A stretch of 14,055 nt of DNA from DASYML01 sp034665545 (GTDB lineage: Bacteria; Acidobacteriota; Blastocatellia; Pyrinomonadales; Pyrinomonadaceae), in assembly GCA_034665545.1 (NCBI GenBank), contig JAXDFO010000020.1:1-14055 (forward strand), read 5' to 3'. Under the pieces are notes generated by a model. The model was given only the letters and a program-made list of their open reading frames with translations, did not search any database and was not told where the DNA came from. Position numbers and translations under genes: made by a program. Each line of letters begins with the position of its first letter. Within the stretch, counting starts at the first letter, position 1. Shown here in pieces: positions 1 to 6,648 of the stretch.

Positions 1-73
1 TGACGGAAAATAGATCGAGTCTTAAAAATATTTCGTTCAACTAAAGAGTTAATGACAGGAGATGAAAACTGAG

Positions 74-967
74 ATGGACATTAAGAAAGTTGGCGTGCTC
101 GGCTGCGGCCTGATGGGTTCGGGCATCGCGCAAACGGCGGCCAGCGCGGGTTTTGAGACAATCGTCCGCGAGGTCTCGGATGAACTCATCAATAAAGGCT
201 TCGCGGGCATAGAGAAATCGCTCGCCAGGTTCGCGGAGAAGGGCACGATTACGGCGGACCAGCAGGGGGAAATTCGCGGGCGTCTCAAGGGCACGACCTC
301 CTTTGAAGAGTTGGCCGATTGCGACATCATCATCGAAGCCATTATCGAAAACCTTGAGACCAAGCGCGAGACCTACGCGAAGCTAGATGCTATCTGCAAG
401 CCGGAAACCGTCTTTGCCTCGAACACTTCATCAATCTCCATCACGGAGATGATGACGGCGACTTCGCCCGAACGGCAGCGACGCTTCATCGGCATGCACT
501 TCTTCAATCCGGTGCCTCTCATGAAGCTGGTCGAAGTCGTTCGCACCATCCTGACGGACGAGGCCGTCTATGAACAGGCCGTAGAGTTTGGCAAGCGTCT
601 GGGCAAGACGCCGGTGCGCGCCGGAGACAAGACGGGCTTTATCGTCAATCGTCTGCTCGTGCCGTACATGCTGGATGCGATACGCGCGCTTGAAGAGGGC
701 GTCGGCTCGATAGTGGATATTGATAACGCGATGAAGTTGGGCTGCGGTTATCCTATGGGCCCATTCACGCTCGGAGACTTCGTCGGACTCGATACGACCT
801 ACTACATCGCTGAAATCATGTTCAACGAGTTCCGCGAAAAACGCTTCGCCCCGCCGCCGCTTCTCAAGCGCATGGTCCTCGCGGGCCTCTACGGACGCAA
901 GTCCGGGCGCGGCTTCTACGACTACACCACGGACCCGAAGAACCCTACGCCGATGAACCTTCTATGA
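74..967 (+). CDS. 3-hydroxybutyryl-CoA dehydrogenase (3-hydroxyacyl-CoA dehydrogenase family)
   Basis: Oxidises a 3-hydroxyacyl-CoA to the 3-ketoacyl-CoA with NAD(P) in short-chain fatty acid or butanoate metabolism; cytosolic. The 297-residue protein opens with a Rossmann nucleotide site (GCGLMG, residues 10-15). It then has the dehydrogenase signature HFFNPVPLMKLVEV (about 142-155), whose His142 and Glu154 form the expected catalytic pair, and NRLLVP near 192. The C-terminal helical domain ends GRKSGRGFYDY, as in the family, and the length is close to the usual ~285. I chose ATG 74 (MDIKKVGVLG) because it matches the family N-terminus and lies 12 bases after AGGAG (57-61). ATG 62, in the same frame, directly abuts that AGGAG and is less likely. 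It overlaps the enoyl-CoA hydratase gene by ATGA, so the two probably form one operon and catalyse consecutive steps. Identification is firm; chain-length preference is not readable. Confidence 0.93.
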   Translation: MDIKKVGVLGCGLMGSGIAQTAASAGFETIVREVSDELINKGFAGIEKSLARFAEKGTITADQQGEIRGRLKGTTSFEELADCDIIIEAIIENLETKRETYAKLDAICKPETVFASNTSSISITEMMTATSPERQRRFIGMHFFNPVPLMKLVEVVRTILTDEAVYEQAVEFGKRLGKTPVRAGDKTGFIVNRLLVPYMLDAIRALEEGVGSIVDIDNAMKLGCGYPMGPFTLGDFVGLDTTYYIAEIMFNEFREKRFAPPPLLKRMVLAGLYGRKSGRGFYDYTTDPKNPTPMNLL

Positions 968-1737
968 GTGTGAGCTTTGAAGCGCGCGGCCACGTCGCGC
1001 TGGTCCAACTTGAACGGCCTGAGAAGTTGAACTCTTTGACGGGCGCGATGCTGGACCAACTATCCGCCGTGTTCGCTCGCATAGAGGACGCGGAAAAGCT
1101 GCGCGCCGTGATTCTGACGGGCGCGGGCGAGCGTGCCTTTTGTGCCGGGACGGACATCAGCGAGTTGGCGGGGCTTGATGAGGAAGGGGCGCGGCGTGCG
1201 GCGCGGCGCGGTCAGTTGGTTTGCGAGCGGATAGAAAATTGCTCCGCGCCCGTCATCGCGGCGGTGAACGGCATCGCGGCGGGCGGCGGTTGCGAGTTGG
1301 CCCTCGCGTGCCATCTGCGCCTCGCCGCGCCGCACGCGAAGTTCAGTTTGCCGGAGACGCGGCTCGGCATTATTCCGGCTTACGGCGGGACGCAAAGGCT
1401 GCCGCGCATCGTTGGCAAGAATCGCGCTCTGGAAGTGATGTTGACCGGCTCCGAAATCTCTGCGGAGGAAGCGCAACGCCTCGGCCTCGTCAACCGCGTG
1501 GTCCAACCCTCTGAGCTTTTGCAGGAAGCGGAAACGCTCGCCCAAGAAATCGCGCGACTCGCCCCGCTCGCCATACGCGCCTGCCTCGCCGCCGTCACGC
1601 GCGGCCCGGACCTCACTCTCGTGGAAGGACTCGCCCTCGAAGCCGAACTCTTCAGCCAACTCTTCGCCACCGAAGACATGCGCGAGGGCACACGCGCCTT
1701 TCTGGAAAAACGCGCCCCCGTCTTCAAAGGCGAGTGA
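964..1737 (+). CDS. Enoyl-CoA hydratase / crotonase family protein
   Basis: Hydrates trans-2-enoyl-CoA to 3-hydroxyacyl-CoA, the step before the dehydrogenase encoded just upstream. The 257 residues match the usual crotonase length. Visible landmarks are the first oxyanion-hole segment FCAGTDISEL (59-68), the core AAVNGIAAGGGCELALAC (99-116) and FSLPETRLGIIPAYGGTQRL (127-146). Both catalytic acids of true hydratases are present: Glu111 (in GGGCEL) and Glu131 (in PETRLG), so hydratase activity is better supported than for crotonase-fold relatives lacking one of them. The start ATG at 964 overlaps the upstream stop as ATGA, which implies translational coupling; there is no need for a separate promoter. 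A thiolase or acyl-CoA dehydrogenase is not in the window, so the full pathway cannot be reconstructed. Substrate range is not known from sequence. Confidence 0.93.
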   Translation: MSVSFEARGHVALVQLERPEKLNSLTGAMLDQLSAVFARIEDAEKLRAVILTGAGERAFCAGTDISELAGLDEEGARRAARRGQLVCERIENCSAPVIAAVNGIAAGGGCELALACHLRLAAPHAKFSLPETRLGIIPAYGGTQRLPRIVGKNRALEVMLTGSEISAEEAQRLGLVNRVVQPSELLQEAETLAQEIARLAPLAIRACLAAVTRGPDLTLVEGLALEAELFSQLFATEDMREGTRAFLEKRAPVFKGE

Positions 1738-1799
1738 ATCATTCATAGTGTCTATCAAGGCGTCTTCCAAACTCTCGTCCTGATGCAACAAATTTTGCG

Positions 1800-1829
1800 T
1801 TTACCCGCTCAAGAGCCGGGTGTTAGAAT
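1800..1829 (+). promoter_or_regulatory. Putative sigma-70 promoter of the coiled-coil gene
   Basis: TTTACC at 1800-1805 could serve as a -35 element and TAGAAT at 1824-1829 as a -10, spaced 18 bases. A TG one base before the -10 gives an extended -10 (TGTTAGAAT, 1821-1829). The predicted start of transcription is near 1836, just before the AAGGAG ribosome site at 1837-1842. This is pattern matching only. Confidence 0.4.
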
Positions 1830-1852
1830 CAGGCTCAAGGAGATTCAGAGCC

Positions 1853-2206
1853 ATGAGCGCAGACCTGACACAAAATCTATCCGGCTCGCAGAACGACGCG
1901 CTCGCGCAGATTCTCAGCGCAGTCCAGAACCTTGGCACAAGGGTGGATAGCCTGGAGAAGAAAGTCGAAGAGCGTCTCTACGATACTCGGCCTATCTGGG
2001 AAAGGGTTGTCGAAGACATCGGACAACTCAAGACGGATGTCACACAACTCCGTGAGGGGCAGGATTCACTGCGCCGCGAGGTCAACACGGGGCTACGGGA
2101 CATCAATCGCAAGTTCAGCATCTTCAATGACACGCTGACGCAGATGCAGGCCGACTACCGCGACATTTATGACCGGGTGCGCGACCTGGAACGCCAGCGC
2201 ACCTGA
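1853..2206 (+). CDS. Small coiled-coil hypothetical protein
   Basis: I do not recognise a named family. The 117-residue product is hydrophilic and almost entirely helical in character, with heptad-spaced hydrophobics from about residue 18 to the end (for example VQNLGTRVDSLEKKVEERL and IYDRVRDLERQ), so a long parallel coiled coil or helical bundle is likely. It has no signal peptide, membrane span, cysteine or catalytic motif. ATG 1853 is chosen because AAGGAG lies 10 bases upstream (1837-1842); a GTG at 1820 in the same frame has no ribosome site and sits inside the predicted promoter. It stands as a single gene between the acyl-CoA operon and the secreted beta-barrel protein, with its own promoter candidate. 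A scaffold or adaptor role is possible but unsupported. Confidence 0.75.
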   Translation: MSADLTQNLSGSQNDALAQILSAVQNLGTRVDSLEKKVEERLYDTRPIWERVVEDIGQLKTDVTQLREGQDSLRREVNTGLRDINRKFSIFNDTLTQMQADYRDIYDRVRDLERQRT

Positions 2207-2400
2207 CGGGCGTAGAAAGTTTTTGCAATCGTTCATCCCTTGAGTTGAACCGTCACGACACAGGGCCAGCATTCTCATGCCTTCCGACTCGTCAAAAATA
2301 AATGTATGAATATCGGAAGAGCCACTATCATCATCTATCTCTCTGCGTTGAGCGTTTGCGCCCTCAGATGTGTTCGACCACTTCGCTATGCAAGTCCGAG

Positions 2401-2417
2401 AACATTAATGTTATACA
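2401..2417 (+). promoter_or_regulatory. Palindromic operator-like site overlapping an extended -10 promoter
   Basis: AACATTAATGTT at 2401-2412 is a perfect 12-base palindrome. It overlaps TGTTATACA (2409-2417), which reads as an extended -10 element (TG, one base, TATACA). No good -35 hexamer is visible, as is common with extended -10 promoters. A dimeric regulator bound here would block or alter initiation. It lies 75 bases before the start of the PagL-like gene. Confidence 0.4.
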
Positions 2418-2491
2418 TTTAGGATGCGGGCATGATATGTCGCGCAGAGAGTTGTCGTTGTTCAAAACAGGAGCAGGAGAAGAAAAGACGA

Positions 2492-3226
2492 ATGTTGAAG
2501 AGCTTGCGCATTGCCATAGTAATATTGTTAATGAATTTCTTCGGAGTTGTTTCGCTTCAGGCACAGTCGAAGAGCGAACATCATGCGATAGGCGAAGCTG
2601 CAAAGGTTGAGCCTGAGCCGGGTCAGAAGAGCACGGGTAATTCGGGCTACGCGGCACGGCGCGGGACAAACGAGTTCGGTGTCTGGGGCGGCGGTTCTTT
2701 CCAAGCCACGACCGCCTTCGGCGGCTTGCGTGAAGATGAAGCGCGAGGGCGCAAGTTTATCGTCGCGGCGTTTCGCTACGGGCGGACGCTCGCGGCAAAT
2801 GACAGCATGGCATTGCAATACACTCTGGATGCTATTCCGCTTGCCGTCGCAACAAACAATATCACGCAGGAGACGACCCTCATGACACCGACCGGCTCAA
2901 TCACGACCTTCCGGCGCGAGGCGACCTATGGCGGCGGCCTCGTGCCTCTCGGCTTGCAACTTGATTTGCGGAACTCAGCGCGGGTCAAGCCCTTCGTCCA
3001 TATCAATGCTGGCGGTTTATTGTTCACTAAACCTGTGCCATTGCCGGATGCCGGGAAGTTTGCTTTCACGCTCGAAGGCGGGACCGGGGTGCGCATCTTC
3101 ACTTCATTGAAACGAGCCGTGACGTTGGGCGTCAGGCTGCACCATATCTCAAACGGCAACATCTCCGGCTCGAATCGTGGGCTGAATCAGTTCATCCTGT
3201 ACATGGGATTTTCCGTGTTCAGGTAG
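2492..3226 (+). CDS. Secreted PagL / acyloxyacyl hydrolase-like outer-membrane protein
   Basis: The 244-residue product has a classic Sec signal peptide (MLKSLR, a hydrophobic run, then SLQA before QS at about 24/25). A low-complexity linker follows, then alternating beta segments typical of a small outer-membrane barrel. The C-terminal part carries LHHISNGNISGSNRG (217-230) and ends in YMGFSVFR. It strongly resembles the lipid A 3-O-deacylase PagL family, which removes an acyl chain from lipid A in the outer membrane. In Pseudomonas PagL the catalytic residues are His126, Ser128 and Glu140. Here His218 and Ser220 fit, but the residue 12 after the Ser is Asn232, so activity is uncertain. ATG 2492 is chosen because AGGAGA (2475-2480) lies 11 bases upstream and the signal peptide starts there; an in-frame ATG at 2432 would put charged residues ahead of it. 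It is a monocistronic gene with an operator-like palindrome upstream. Confidence 0.75.
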   Translation: MLKSLRIAIVILLMNFFGVVSLQAQSKSEHHAIGEAAKVEPEPGQKSTGNSGYAARRGTNEFGVWGGGSFQATTAFGGLREDEARGRKFIVAAFRYGRTLAANDSMALQYTLDAIPLAVATNNITQETTLMTPTGSITTFRREATYGGGLVPLGLQLDLRNSARVKPFVHINAGGLLFTKPVPLPDAGKFAFTLEGGTGVRIFTSLKRAVTLGVRLHHISNGNISGSNRGLNQFILYMGFSVFR

Positions 3227-3283
3227 CTAATCGCCCTCAGTTGATAAACTTCCAACAGCAGTGACGGTTTCCTATGGTTTCCA

Positions 3284-3314
3284 CTTGTGACCCTTGAAGG
3301 GTTTCGCCTATACT
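3284..3314 (+). promoter_or_regulatory. Putative promoter of ribH with spacer palindrome
   Basis: TTGTGA (3284-3289) and TATACT (3309-3314) could be -35 and -10 elements with a long 19-base spacer. Inside the spacer lies ACCCTT-G-AAGGGT (3290-3302), a perfect 6+6 inverted repeat around one base, which could be an operator. The predicted transcript start near 3321 would exclude the upstream TTG 3294 as the ribH start. Confidence 0.35.
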
Positions 3315-3362
3315 GAAAATGCTTTCATCAAACGCCTGAATCGGAGTGGTCCCGGGAAACTC

Positions 3363-3836
3363 TTGCAGCCTATTATTCATCAAGGTCGCTTGAACGCAGA
3401 AGGCTTTCGCTTCGCGTTGGTCGCCAGTCGCTGGAATGATTTTCTGACTTCGCGGCTGGTCGAAGGCGCGCTCGATGCGCTGGAGCGTCTCGGCGCGAGC
3501 GAACAACAGGTGGCCGTGTACAAGGTTCCAGGCTCTTTCGAGATTCCGCTTCTGGCGCATAAGCTGGCGGCCTCCGGCAAGTATGATGCGGTCATCTGCG
3601 TCGGCACGCTGATACGCGGGCAGACGCCGCATTTCGAGTACATCGCATCCGAGGTCACGAAGGGCATCGCGCATGCAGGGATGGAGACGGGCGTGCCCGT
3701 CCTTTACGGCATCGTGACGGCGGACACTCTGGAGCAGGCCATTGACCGCGCGGGCGTGAAGGCCGGGAATAAGGGTTTTGAGGCCGCGATGTCTGCGGTC
3801 GAGTTGGTCAATCTTTACAAGGACGGGCTGGGGTGA
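3363..3836 (+). CDS. ribH: 6,7-dimethyl-8-ribityllumazine synthase
   Basis: Condenses 5-amino-6-ribitylaminouracil with 3,4-dihydroxy-2-butanone 4-phosphate, the penultimate step of riboflavin synthesis; forms pentamers or 60-mers in the cytosol. Family landmarks are HQGRLNAEGFRFALVASRWNDF at the N-terminus (with the substrate-stacking aromatic after RWN), GSFEIPLLAHKLA, the GTLIRGQTPHFEYIASEV segment with the general-base His, and AGVKAGNKGFEAAMSAVEL. No in-frame ATG exists at the N-terminus. TTG 3363 gives 157 residues, the canonical length, with PIIHQGRLNAEG aligned to the family start; GGAG at 3343-3346 is a distant ribosome site. The reading frame is open back to TTG 3294, which would add 23 residues without family support. 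It is followed by nusB, a common pairing in bacteria. Function is certain; the start is not. Confidence 0.93.
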   Translation: MQPIIHQGRLNAEGFRFALVASRWNDFLTSRLVEGALDALERLGASEQQVAVYKVPGSFEIPLLAHKLAASGKYDAVICVGTLIRGQTPHFEYIASEVTKGIAHAGMETGVPVLYGIVTADTLEQAIDRAGVKAGNKGFEAAMSAVELVNLYKDGLG

Positions 3837-3842
3837 TGTGGG

Positions 3843-3893
3843 CAGGAGGAGGAGATGATTCCTCACGCCTCCCGATTCGCATCCTGTTTTTTT
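3843..3893 (+). terminator. Terminator-like hairpin between ribH and nusB
   Basis: CAGGA (3843-3847) can pair with TCCTG (3882-3886), with inner GGAGG/CCTCC pairing, directly followed by seven T (3887-3893). This resembles an intrinsic terminator or attenuator just after ribH. The purine-rich 5' arm (AGGAGGAGGAG, 3844-3854) also looks like a ribosome site for ATG 3855, giving an alternative reading. Confidence 0.35.
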
Positions 3894-3911
3894 AACCGGG
3901 AAATAAGCTTT

Positions 3912-4424
3912 ATGGGTTCCAGGCGTAAGGCGCGTGAGTGCGCCTTGCAAATGCTCTTTGCGGCTGATGTTTCGGAGACGCGCGTGGATGACCTCGTGCG
4001 GACCTACTGGAATGAACTGGGCGACGCGGATGTCGAACCGCCGTCGCGTGATTTCGCCACGCGGCTGGCGACCGGGACGCTCGCGCATCTCAAGGAGTTG
4101 GACGAGCGCATACGCTCGCGCGCCGAACACTGGCGCATCTCGCGCATGGCCATCGTGGACCGCAACATCCTGCGGCTCGCCGTCTATGAATTCTTACACG
4201 AACCGACCCCCCGCACCGTCGCCATCAACGAAGCGCTCGAAATCGCACGCCGCTTCTCAACCTACGAGGCGACCCAATTTATCAACGGCATCCTCGACGC
4301 CATCAAACGCGACCTGGACGAGCAACAGCCACAAACCATCACCGAAGACCATCAGGAATCCCCCGAAGAAGATGATGATGACGACGATGACGAGCGTTCA
4401 AAAGCTGTGACCAGCGACGAGTAA
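3912..4424 (+). CDS. nusB: Transcription antitermination factor NusB with acidic C-terminal tail
   Basis: NusB joins NusE (ribosomal protein S10) on boxA RNA to keep RNA polymerase processive, chiefly on rRNA operons. The sequence starts MGSRRKARECALQMLFAADV, the hallmark NusB N-terminus with its basic RNA-contacting residues. It continues with the helical core and the family segment MAIVDRNILRLAVYEFLH, then TVAINEALEIARRFST and FINGILDAI. The usual protein ends soon after that (about 140 residues); this one is 170 and adds a roughly 30-residue tail rich in Glu and Asp, with a run of seven Asp. The start at ATG 3912 matches the family. ATG 3855, in frame with an AGGAGG five bases before it, would add 19 residues unlike NusB and overlap a terminator-like hairpin. 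Gene order ribH-nusB is widespread. A terminator candidate follows at 4427-4498. Confidence 0.92.
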   Translation: MGSRRKARECALQMLFAADVSETRVDDLVRTYWNELGDADVEPPSRDFATRLATGTLAHLKELDERIRSRAEHWRISRMAIVDRNILRLAVYEFLHEPTPRTVAINEALEIARRFSTYEATQFINGILDAIKRDLDEQQPQTITEDHQESPEEDDDDDDDERSKAVTSDE

Positions 4425-4426
4425 CA

Positions 4427-4498
4427 GTTGACAAGATAAAGACAAGCGATGAAGGGATAGCTTGTCTCTTATCATTCCTCCGCTCGTCAACGCTTTTT
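4427..4498 (+). terminator. Two-tier inverted repeat, probable nusB terminator
   Basis: An inner stem pairs GATAAAGACAAGC (4435-4447) with GCTTGTCTCTTATC (4460-4473), 13 pairs with a single bulge and a 12-base loop. An outer perfect pair GTTGAC (4427-4432) / GTCAAC (4486-4491) brackets it and is followed by GC then five T (4494-4498). It begins three bases after the nusB stop, which fits a transcription terminator. Confidence 0.55.
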
Positions 4499-4500
4499 CT

Positions 4501-4536
4501 CACTCGTCACTCGTTCACCTGTCACCCGTCACTGTT
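4501..4536 (+). repeat. Degenerate heptanucleotide tandem repeat before the CheA-like gene
   Basis: Five consecutive 7-base units, CACTCGT, CACTCGT, CACCTGT, CACCCGT and CACTGTT, with one extra T after the second. The array ends five bases before the ATG of the CheA-like gene and occupies the place where a Shine-Dalgarno sequence would be expected; none is visible. It resembles the short tandem heptamer repeats known from cyanobacterial intergenic regions. Confidence 0.7.
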
Positions 4537-4541
4537 CTTTT

Positions 4542-6614
4542 ATGGACCAGCAACTTCTGCGCGAATTCCTGGCCGATGCCGAGGATTTGATCGAAGGCTT
4601 GAGCGGCGACATAGAGGCTCTGCGTGCGCGTCGTGCGGTGGGGCGTGAGCGGCGCGCGTTGACGGGACGGATTTTTCGTCATGTGCATACGCTCAAGGGC
4701 GCGGCGGCGGCGGTCGAACTGGAGACCGTCGGACAACTCGCGCACGAGTTTGAAAGCCTGCTGGATGGCGTCAGGCTGGGCCGCGTCGCGCTGGACGACG
4801 ACGCGCTCGAAGCCTTCGCTGACGCGGCCCTCGCGCTCTCCGAAACGCTCGTCGCCACGGCTCGCGGCGAAACCCCGCCGCCGCCCCTCGCTCTTCTCGA
4901 ACGACTCAAAAGACTCTCCCTCAAAACGGACGGCGGCGCAGCGCACGCCATGAGGGCGCGTCTCCTGGGCGCGCTCCCCCGGAATCTCACGCGCTCGCTC
5001 AGCGCGTATGAACTGGAACGCTTGCGCGAGGCCATGCAGGATGGCTCGCGCCTCTTCGCCGTCAACATCAACTTCGACCTCGTCAACTTCGACACGCGCT
5101 TTCGCGCCCTGGAAGACGCGCTCAACGCGGACGGCGAGATCGTCAACGCCTCTCCCGGCCTCGAAGTCTCACGCCCCGGCGAAGTCGGATTCCGCATCAT
5201 CTATGCCACGGAAGAGACCGCGACCGAACTCGCCGCGCGCGTCTCTCCATTCGGTCCCGCCACGCTCGAAGAGATTGCGACGCACACATTAAAGGACCAG
5301 TATACGCAGCAAGAGGACCAACGCGCGTCCGCTGCTCTGCCTGAGCAAGAAACGGCTTCGCGTGAATTTCAGGTCCAGAATAGGACGCAAGGTTCGATTG
5401 CTCCTCTAACGACGCACCTCCGCATAGAACTTGAAGAGCTTGACGAGGCCATCCATGCTGCGCATGAACTGTTCAAGCGAACGACCGCGACGCTCGACCT
5501 GACGCTCTCAGGCGGCGCGCTTGTCGAGAACAAAGAGTTGCTCGAAAACTCCGTCACGGAGATACGCAGCCGCTCGCTCGAACTCGAAGAGAGATTAATC
5601 GCGCTGCGCATGATTCCCGTTGCGCGCACTCTCGTGCGTGCGTCGCGTGCGGGCGCGCTGGCCGCGCGCCTGGTCGGCAAGGAAGTTGCCTTTGAAGTCG
5701 CGGGCGAAGACGTGCGGCTCGACAAGTCTCTTGTAGACGCCGTCTCCGATCCTCTCCTGCATCTTGTGCGCAACGCTGTGGACCACGGCATCGAAACCAC
5801 TGCCGAACGCGCGAGCGCGGGCAAGAGCGAGCGCGGCCTCGTGCGTCTCTCGGCCATCGCGGAAGGGAGCCGCGTGCGCCTGCGCATCTCCGACGACGGG
5901 CGCGGCATAGACCCTTCGCACATCACGCGCGCGGCGCGCGAGCAGGGCATCATCAACGAGGACTCGACGCTCGATATGCGAGAGGCTTTGCGTCTCATCT
6001 TTCGTCCGGGCTTCTCCACCGCCCCGGCAGTTTCGAGCGTTTCCGGACGCGGCATCGGCCTCGATGTAGTGGAGCACGCGCTGGAGGATGCGGGCGGGGA
6101 AATGCGCGTCTGGAGCGAGACGGGCGCGGGCACGACTTTCGAGATACTGCTGCCGACGACGCTCGCGCTCGTCCATTCATTCGTGGTCCAATCAGTAGGA
6201 CAACGCTATTGCCTGGACGCGAGCCACATCGCGGACGCGCGCCTCTTGAATATGAATGACGTGGAGCAGGCTCATGCTGCTCAAGTGTATCGCTGGCGCG
6301 GCGCGCGCCTCCCGCTCATTCCGCTTCAAAGTCTGTTGGGCCAATCGCCGCAGTCAACGCTTGCTGAAGGGCAACCCTTACAACTAGTCGTCGCGCATTT
6401 CTCCTCTGGACCAAAAATCAACTGTGATGATGAGCGTAGAGAGAAACGCACGGTCGCCATCATGGTTGACGGGTGGGACGGTTATCAGAAAGTTCTCGTG
6501 CGCGGGTTGGGGCGGCACTCTTCGCGCTGGCACGGCATCGGCGGCGCGACCGAATTGAACGATGGCACGGTCGCGCTCCTGCTGGACCTGCCGCGATTGT
6601 TGGACCATTTATGA
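4542..6614 (+). CDS. CheA-type hybrid chemosensory histidine kinase (Hpt, kinase, CheW-like)
   Basis: A 690-residue CheA-family kinase that autophosphorylates a His in its own Hpt domain, normally under control of a receptor array through CheW. The Hpt domain (1-105) holds HTLKGAAAA with phospho-acceptor His49. Residues about 168-248 form a variable alpha/beta domain (FAVNINFDL) in the P2-like position. The dimerisation helices span about 285-365. The catalytic domain has an N box HLVRNAVDHGIE (407-418), G1 DDGRGI (451-456), an F-box-like IFRPGFSTA and G2 SGRGIGLDVV (501-510). A CheW-like regulatory domain fills 541-690. There is no receiver domain. All key kinase residues are present. No CheW, CheY, CheR/CheB or chemoreceptor gene is in the window, so the partners are elsewhere. 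The start is the first in-frame ATG and lacks a ribosome site. The stop overlaps an 11-codon ORF. Motility versus another output cannot be told. Confidence 0.92.
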   Translation: MDQQLLREFLADAEDLIEGLSGDIEALRARRAVGRERRALTGRIFRHVHTLKGAAAAVELETVGQLAHEFESLLDGVRLGRVALDDDALEAFADAALALSETLVATARGETPPPPLALLERLKRLSLKTDGGAAHAMRARLLGALPRNLTRSLSAYELERLREAMQDGSRLFAVNINFDLVNFDTRFRALEDALNADGEIVNASPGLEVSRPGEVGFRIIYATEETATELAARVSPFGPATLEEIATHTLKDQYTQQEDQRASAALPEQETASREFQVQNRTQGSIAPLTTHLRIELEELDEAIHAAHELFKRTTATLDLTLSGGALVENKELLENSVTEIRSRSLELEERLIALRMIPVARTLVRASRAGALAARLVGKEVAFEVAGEDVRLDKSLVDAVSDPLLHLVRNAVDHGIETTAERASAGKSERGLVRLSAIAEGSRVRLRISDDGRGIDPSHITRAAREQGIINEDSTLDMREALRLIFRPGFSTAPAVSSVSGRGIGLDVVEHALEDAGGEMRVWSETGAGTTFEILLPTTLALVHSFVVQSVGQRYCLDASHIADARLLNMNDVEQAHAAQVYRWRGARLPLIPLQSLLGQSPQSTLAEGQPLQLVVAHFSSGPKINCDDERREKRTVAIMVDGWDGYQKVLVRGLGRHSSRWHGIGGATELNDGTVALLLDLPRLLDHL

Positions 6615-6646
6615 ATCAACATCAAATGAAAGGGATGGAAAATTAG
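6611..6646 (+). CDS. 11-codon mini-ORF coupling the CheA-like gene to the next gene
   Basis: ATG 6611 overlaps the kinase stop codon as ATGA and reads MNQHQMKGMEN before TAG at 6644-6646. That TAG overlaps a GTG (6646) and is directly followed by ATG 6649 of the next gene. The arrangement would let terminating ribosomes pass from one gene to the next. It may equally be chance; the peptide itself need not have a function. Confidence 0.3.
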   Translation: MNQHQMKGMEN

Positions 6647-6648
6647 TG

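Noticed and set aside
1060..1791. 243-codon minus-strand frame opposite the enoyl-CoA hydratase
   Set aside because: Antisense shadow; no family features, and the + strand gene is certain.
2302..2610. 102-codon + frame and a 38-codon frame at 2306-2422 upstream of the PagL-like gene
   Set aside because: The longer overlaps the signal-peptide gene and the promoter; the shorter has only a weak hydrophobic segment and no ribosome site.
3237..3362. FMN riboswitch ahead of ribH
   Set aside because: The leader is too short and lacks the conserved multi-stem core.
3237..4130. 297-codon open frame on the minus strand opposite ribH and nusB
   Set aside because: Antisense of two certain genes; composition is that of a codon shadow and it has no recognisable domain.
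5369..6133. 254-codon minus-strand frame inside the kinase gene
   Set aside because: Ser/Arg-rich shadow of the kinase coding strand.
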